The translations under genes were made by a program, and so were the position numbers. Positions 43,365 through 47,877 of a stretch of 47,877 nucleotides of DNA are shown here, one piece after another. Source of the stretch: Pseudomonadota bacterium (lineage in GTDB: Bacteria > Myxococcota_A > UBA796 > GCA-2862545); NCBI GenBank assembly GCA_002862545.1, contig PKDJ01000263.1, positions 1 to 47,877 on the forward strand, given 5' to 3'. Numbering within the stretch: position 1 is the stretch's first letter; every line of letters starts with the position of its first letter. The notes under the pieces are model-generated. The model saw only the letters and a program-made list of their open reading frames with translations, was not told the DNA's origin and did not search any database.

Positions 43365-44795
43365 ATGTGTGGATTCGTCGGGATTACCGGGCTGCAGGAT
43401 GCAGCCGCCGCAACATCACTGGCGCTGCAGGCCGTGCAGCACCGCGGGCAAGACGCCGCGGGCATCGGCGTGTGGAACGGTGGGTATGTGCGGGTGCACA
43501 AGGACGAGGGCATGGTCGCCGTCGCCATTCCGCCGCAGGTCCTGGCGGAGCTGGAGGGCACCTCGGCCATCGGCCACGTGCGCTACCCGACGGCCGGCAC
43601 GGGCACGCGACTCGATGCGCAGCCGTTCATGACCCGTCGGCCGACGATGATTCTGGCCCACAACGGCAACGTGACCAACGTGCCCGAGATCGAGGCGCGC
43701 CTGAAGCGCCGCGGGATCAGCCTGACGAGTCGCTGCGACGCCGAGCCGATCCTGGCCGTGCTCGGAGACGAGCTGCTCAAGATCCGCCCCGTGGGCTTCA
43801 CCGAAGAAGACGTGGTCGAGGCCGTCGCTGCGACGCACCGCCGCGTGCGCGGTGCATACAGCGTCGTCGCCATCCTCGAGGTGGCAGGCCGCGAGACGAT
43901 GGTGGCCTTCCGAGACCCCCACAGCATTCGCCCCGGCGTCTACGGCCAGGGCCCAGACGGTGCCTGGGCAGCGGTCTCGGAGACCGTCTCGCTCGACGTC
44001 CTCGGCTTCACCCACACGGGAGACATCCCACCCGGATGCGTCATGTTCTTCCGCCGCGGGGAGGAGCCCGTCACGCGGGAGGTCACGCCGCGGCCTGTCC
44101 ACCACTGCATCTTCGAAGACATCTACTTCGCACGTCCTGACAGTGTGATGGAGGGCAAGCGCGTCAACGCCCAGCGCTGGTCCCTCGGTGAGCGCCTCGC
44201 TGAAGAGTGGAAGGCCAAGGGCTTCGAGGCCGACGTAGTCGTGGCGGTGCCCGACACCAGCCGCCCGGCAGCCAAGGCAATGGCAGAGCGGCTCGGGATC
44301 AAGAACCGCGAGGGCTTCATCAAGAACCGCTACTCGGGTCGTACCTTCATCATGCCCAACCAGAAGGCACGGGAGGCCGCCCATCGACTGAAGCTGAACC
44401 CGATCAGCGAGGTCTTCGAGGGACAGCGAGTCGTCATCGTCGACGACAGCATCGTTCGCGGCACCACCATGCGACGGATCGTCCAGATGGTTCAGGCCCT
44501 CAACCCCAAGGCTGTGCACGTCGCCATCTTCTCACCGGCCGTTCGCCATCCCTGCTTCTATGGCATCGACATGCCCTCCGAGCAGGAGCTGGTTGCCGCA
44601 CAGCACAGCCCCGAGGTGCTCGAGGCCGCTCTCGCCGAGCGCTTCGGTGCCGACTCGGTGACGTTCCTTTCCACACCTGGGCTAGGCCAGGTTGCAGGAC
44701 GGAACATCTGCGATGCCTGCTTCACAGGCCGGTATCCGGTGCCTGTCTCCGCCTCCGAGAAGCAGCACATCGAGACGGACCGCAGAGGCGCGTAG
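43365..44795 (+). CDS. purF: Amidophosphoribosyltransferase (PurF)
   Basis: Glutamine-PRPP amidotransferase of 476 residues, catalysing the first committed step of purine synthesis. The N-terminal Ntn-hydrolase domain begins MCGFVGITG, with Cys2 as nucleophile directly after Met, so no propeptide is needed. Further motifs: AVQHRGQDAAGI, SRCDAEPI, and the PRPP-binding VVIVDDSIVRGTTM. Four cysteines in the positions used by the B. subtilis-type enzyme are present (VHHCIFEDIYFARPDS, RHPCFYGIDMP, and NICDACFTG), so a [4Fe-4S] cluster is likely. The start is the second in-frame ATG. The gene lies two bases after the exonuclease stop. Confidence 0.97.
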   Translation: MCGFVGITGLQDAAAATSLALQAVQHRGQDAAGIGVWNGGYVRVHKDEGMVAVAIPPQVLAELEGTSAIGHVRYPTAGTGTRLDAQPFMTRRPTMILAHNGNVTNVPEIEARLKRRGISLTSRCDAEPILAVLGDELLKIRPVGFTEEDVVEAVAATHRRVRGAYSVVAILEVAGRETMVAFRDPHSIRPGVYGQGPDGAWAAVSETVSLDVLGFTHTGDIPPGCVMFFRRGEEPVTREVTPRPVHHCIFEDIYFARPDSVMEGKRVNAQRWSLGERLAEEWKAKGFEADVVVAVPDTSRPAAKAMAERLGIKNREGFIKNRYSGRTFIMPNQKAREAAHRLKLNPISEVFEGQRVVIVDDSIVRGTTMRRIVQMVQALNPKAVHVAIFSPAVRHPCFYGIDMPSEQELVAAQHSPEVLEAALAERFGADSVTFLSTPGLGQVAGRNICDACFTGRYPVPVSASEKQHIETDRRGA

Positions 44796-44865
44796 ACCCG
44801 CCCGCACTACTCAAGTGCTCGTCTGACATCCCCGCCTGTTCGTTCAGCGAGGTAGACTGATCGCG

Positions 44866-45765
44866 ATGACCCGTGAAGTGACGGAAGCGCACTACCTGCA
44901 CGAGCGTCACGGCCTCGAGGCCGTGCTGCGCCCGCCCGTCGACCACCCCACGGCGATCGTCTGGATTCCTGGCCAGGAGGAGCTCCTGGTCGCGACGCGT
45001 GAGGGCGACCTCATGAGCGTCGACCCCGTGATGGGTACACGCCAGGTGATGTCCGAGCTCGGTGAGATTGCCGACCTCGCTGTGGCGCCCGATCGATCAC
45101 GAATCGTGGCGCTCAACCGAAGCGGTCAGTGGTTCGTCGCCACCCTTGGGGGCGAGATCCTCCATCGCGGAAAGCACCCCTTCCTCGCCGGTATGTCAGG
45201 CTTCTTCGCAGGAAAGTACACGATACTCACCGGCGACACGAGCGACGGCAAGCGGATGATGTTGGTGCTCGAGGGAGACACCACCCGCAGCCGTGTGCGC
45301 CTACCGGAGCGCGTCGTCGCCACCCTCGACGCAGCAGGGCGTCCTCTGCTGGCTCGCTCCACACCCTCCGGACTCGTGGTCATTCCGTTCGGCCGCAAGG
45401 CCAAGTTCCCGAGCCTTCCCTCCACGATCCACCGGCTCCGTCCGACCGGCAGCCACATCCTCGGCTTCACGACCTCGGGGGTCTGCGTCTGGGACCACAG
45501 TGGTGGTGCGCCAGAGTCCACACGCCTGCCTGATCTGACCGCGGGCGACCTCTGTCGAGATGGCCGCTACCTCGGCCTCGGTACACGCACAGGCGCCGTG
45601 GCACTCTCGCGCATGGACAAGAAGAACAAGCGCATGCGCCCCGACTTGGTCCGCGCCTTCAACAACCCCGTCACCGCCGTGTGCTTCAGCTCCCGCGGAC
45701 GCTGGCTGGCGACCGCCGCCGAGGCTGTTCGCCTGTGGACATGGGAAGAGCCCGACGAAGACTGA
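44866..45765 (+). CDS. Beta-propeller-like protein of unknown function
   Basis: Cytoplasmic-looking protein of 299 residues, no signal peptide. It reads as a series of short four-strand units of about 40 residues, as in a WD40 or similar propeller: TAIVWIPGQEELLVATREGDLMSVDP, IADLAVAPDRSRIVALNRSGQWFVATL, SHILGFTTSGVCVWDHS, and VTAVCFSSRGRWLATAAEAVRLWTW at the end. About six or seven blades are possible. No catalytic motif is seen. It may be a protein-binding scaffold. The ATG at 44866 has a possible TAGACT -10-like box just upstream, and the ribosome site is weak. It is convergent with tamB. Confidence 0.7.
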   Translation: MTREVTEAHYLHERHGLEAVLRPPVDHPTAIVWIPGQEELLVATREGDLMSVDPVMGTRQVMSELGEIADLAVAPDRSRIVALNRSGQWFVATLGGEILHRGKHPFLAGMSGFFAGKYTILTGDTSDGKRMMLVLEGDTTRSRVRLPERVVATLDAAGRPLLARSTPSGLVVIPFGRKAKFPSLPSTIHRLRPTGSHILGFTTSGVCVWDHSGGAPESTRLPDLTAGDLCRDGRYLGLGTRTGAVALSRMDKKNKRMRPDLVRAFNNPVTAVCFSSRGRWLATAAEAVRLWTWEEPDED

Positions 45766-45780
45766 TGGCCGCAGCCGCCC

Positions 45781-47877
45781 TCAGAAGCGGAACTCCCAAT
45801 ACAAGTCGCCCCATGAGTTCGGCACGCCGAAGGCCCCGCTCGCCACGAGGCGAGGCAGGATGCTCCACTCGAGCTCCAGGGTCAGTCCGTTCTCGTCCTG
45901 CTGTGGCGCAGGGTTGACCATCGTCGTGGCGTGCACGGTCTGTGAGACCGGTATGCCAGCCCTCACCGACCCATCAGGCTGGATCGAGAAGGAACCGAGC
46001 CCCCCGAAGAGGCTGTTCAGCAGCATCCCGGCGAGCGCGGTCGCCGTCCCCTGACCGTCTTCCGCGTCCAGCTCGTCGGGGGCTCGACCCGTCAGCAGGA
46101 TGGTCAGAATCTGCGACTTGTCTGGATATTCCTCGCTAGAGAAGTCGATCGCGGGATCGCTCGGCGTCCCGTCGATGGTCATGTCGACGGCTGCGCCGGT
46201 CACACTCATGCGGGCCGCGATGTTCAAGATGGGCTCGGTGTAGTTCGCACCCGTGAAGATGATCTTGCTGTTCCGCAGGTCGAACCGACTGCGCAGCACA
46301 CTGACGGTTCCATCCACGATCTCGACCTCTCCTACGAGCGCAGGATCCCCGTTCTCCAGCGCAACGTGGATGGTTCCGCCGAGCCTCGAGTCCATGTCGA
46401 CCGTGCTCACCATCGCGCTGAAGGCTCCGTAGGTGTCGAGGAAGGGCATCAGCATCTTGAAGTCGAGGTTCCGCCCCAGATCGATGTCGAGGTCCACGAT
46501 GAAGGACTCGTACAGCGCCGGCCCGTCCTCCTCGTCGTGCAGCGATCCGGTCGACCGACGCTTCAACACCATCGAGGGGTCGAGCGACAGTGGGGCCTTG
46601 GAGAGGAAGGAGGCCGAGTCCATGAAGAAGCGGCCGTTGACGAGAGCGAGATCTCCCGAGACCGACAGAGCGGGCCACGTCCCAGAGATGTCGACGCCAC
46701 CGTCCATTCGAAGCCGCTGCGAGGGCAGGCCGCTGACGAAGGCTCCCTGCAGAAGGTCTAGACGCGCCGTGATCTCGCCGGGCATCCACTCGTCGAGCGC
46801 AGCCTCGCCCTTGAGCTCGATGATCGACCGATCCCGCTCAATCTCCGCCAGGATCCGGGTTGGCTCGGTGTGGGCACGCACGGACCAGCCGATCCGATCG
46901 CGCGTAGCCTGGGCATCGACGACCAGGTCGGACACGCGCAGGCCCTGTGGGCTGTAGACCAGGGCTCCCCCATCGATGCTCAGCGTCACGTCTGGCGACG
47001 GATCGAGGGGCGAGCCACCGACGTGGCCAGACAGCTTGATCTGTCCCTCCGTATCGCGCACGCCCTCGTCCACCAGGCCGACCAGCGTGAGCGGGAGCCC
47101 CTCTCCCGTCAGCTCGAGGTCCAGGTCACCGCGAACCCAGCCCTCCGTCTCGGTGCGCAGGTCTGGCACTAGGGGCACGTCGCCCGTGATGTGGAAGTCT
47201 CCCTCGATGAACTCGAGGTCGAGATCGAGGAAGTAGCCAGTACTGCTCGGGGTGAGGACCAGGCTCACATCGTCCATCAGCGTGTTGCCGAGCTCGCAGT
47301 CATCGACGTCTACATCGACCGTCATGACCGGCGACAAGGGGGATCCGGTGACCGTGACGTCACCATGGGCCGCCCCAGCGATTCGAAGGGACGAGCCCAG
47401 CGCGGTCCCGATGGAGGCAAGCGACAGACCATCGAGCTCAGCTCTCACGTCCATCGCGTCGAGGAAGAGGCTGTAGTCCTCGAAGTCCGGCTCCTCTCCT
47501 CCCTCCAGAGCCCAACTGAGCACCTCCGAGACCCGTGTGTCACCTTTGAGAGTGAGGGCACCGAGCTCCTCGAACCCCTGCCGGATGTCGAGCCATCCCT
47601 GAACGTCGCCACCCTCGCGCCGCACATCCATCTCGACCCGGACGGGATCGGCCCAGCGGTCGACCTCGACCCCCATCACGCCTGCCAGCTCCACACTCGG
47701 ATCGCGCAGGACCCCATCCAGCCGCAGCGCCGCACTCACCTCGCCACTCGGCAGGTCTCCCGCTGCGGGGGCCACCCGCTCGATCCGCTCCAGCCCTCCA
47801 GGCAACACAGCGACGTTCAGGTCGACGGCTCCAGAGGGCTCGGGCCGTAGGTCCTGAAGATCGAGGACCACGGGTAT
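45781..47877 (-). CDS. tamB: TamB-like outer-membrane assembly protein, C-terminal part
   Basis: The frame is open to the right edge, so the N-terminus, including any signal anchor, is outside the window; about 698 residues are visible. TamB (DUF490) proteins bridge inner and outer membrane and carry phospholipids or help insert barrel proteins with the BamA relative TamA. The visible part has long repetitive beta-strand pairs of the hydrophobic-groove type (VDLDIDLGRNLDFKMLMPF, LGGTIHVALENGDPALVGEVEIVDG, FTGANYTEPILNIAARM), then the C-terminal domain with SEEYPDKSQILTILLTGR and a last strand GDLYWEFRF that fits the DUF490 end. It converges with the propeller gene. Confidence 0.88.
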   Translation of the reverse strand: MPVVLDLQDLRPEPSGAVDLNVAVLPGGLERIERVAPAAGDLPSGEVSAALRLDGVLRDPSVELAGVMGVEVDRWADPVRVEMDVRREGGDVQGWLDIRQGFEELGALTLKGDTRVSEVLSWALEGGEEPDFEDYSLFLDAMDVRAELDGLSLASIGTALGSSLRIAGAAHGDVTVTGSPLSPVMTVDVDVDDCELGNTLMDDVSLVLTPSSTGYFLDLDLEFIEGDFHITGDVPLVPDLRTETEGWVRGDLDLELTGEGLPLTLVGLVDEGVRDTEGQIKLSGHVGGSPLDPSPDVTLSIDGGALVYSPQGLRVSDLVVDAQATRDRIGWSVRAHTEPTRILAEIERDRSIIELKGEAALDEWMPGEITARLDLLQGAFVSGLPSQRLRMDGGVDISGTWPALSVSGDLALVNGRFFMDSASFLSKAPLSLDPSMVLKRRSTGSLHDEEDGPALYESFIVDLDIDLGRNLDFKMLMPFLDTYGAFSAMVSTVDMDSRLGGTIHVALENGDPALVGEVEIVDGTVSVLRSRFDLRNSKIIFTGANYTEPILNIAARMSVTGAAVDMTIDGTPSDPAIDFSSEEYPDKSQILTILLTGRAPDELDAEDGQGTATALAGMLLNSLFGGLGSFSIQPDGSVRAGIPVSQTVHATTMVNPAPQQDENGLTLELEWSILPRLVASGAFGVPNSWGDLYWEFRF

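Noticed and set aside
1..47877. CRISPR array, prophage, transposon or plasmid origin
   Set aside because: No regular spaced direct repeats, integrase, transposase, terminal inverted repeats or replication genes were found.

Overview
The window is one contiguous stretch of a G+C-rich bacterial chromosome with 33 recognisable protein genes, tightly packed; no gap between genes exceeds about 300 bases. I see no rRNA, tRNA, CRISPR array, insertion sequence or phage gene. Several features point to Myxococcota or a related deltaproteobacterial lineage: many short-signal lipoproteins with Gly/Asp/Ser/Thr-rich linkers behind the lipid cysteine, a secreted protease ending in a Cys, hydrophobic helix, Arg-Arg-Arg tail, and a dense set of Hanks-type kinases with long C-terminal sensor or TPR regions. 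This is inference from style of genes, since no 16S or marker phylogeny is possible here.

Layout. 1-2.5 kb: two lipoproteins on the minus strand and a YbaK-type tRNA deacylase on the plus strand. 2.5-4.6 kb: a minus-strand sulfur-transport-like group (YeeE half, DUF6691 half, and a DUF1641 protein with an exact 66-residue repeat). 4.7-10.1 kb: a minus-strand fatty-acid beta-oxidation operon (thiolase, FadJ-like bifunctional enzyme, HSD10-like SDR) that ends in an unusual HExxxH metallopeptidase. 10.2-12.1 kb: an exported protein and a lipoprotein with a 15-bp minisatellite. 12.2-16.7 kb: an envelope lipid-export-like set (MMPL/RND permease, outer-membrane barrel, LolA-like periplasmic protein).

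17.3-31.3 kb is the most distinctive region: a signalling island. A kinase fused to PEGA-like and FGE/SUMF1-like domains and a PP2C phosphatase lie on the minus strand. Divergent from them are three consecutive plus-strand kinases of about 1,100 residues, each with kinase, AAA/STAND-like ATPase and TPR regions (PknK-like layout). The ATPase P-loops differ: the third is canonical, the first lacks the first glycine, and the second has lost the catalytic lysine (His instead).

31.3-36.9 kb: a trypsin-like protease, a long-chain polyprenyl diphosphate synthase divergent from a GbsR/MarR-type regulator, a carboxypeptidase-regulatory-like lipoprotein and a sulfatase. 37.1-40.3 kb: argG, argH and an unknown gene joined by TGATG stop-start overlaps. 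40.3-47.9 kb: an L-type-lectin-like lipoprotein, a membrane-anchored retropepsin-like protease, a TTG-start DEDDh exonuclease directly before purF, a beta-propeller-like protein, and the C-terminal part of TamB running off the right edge.
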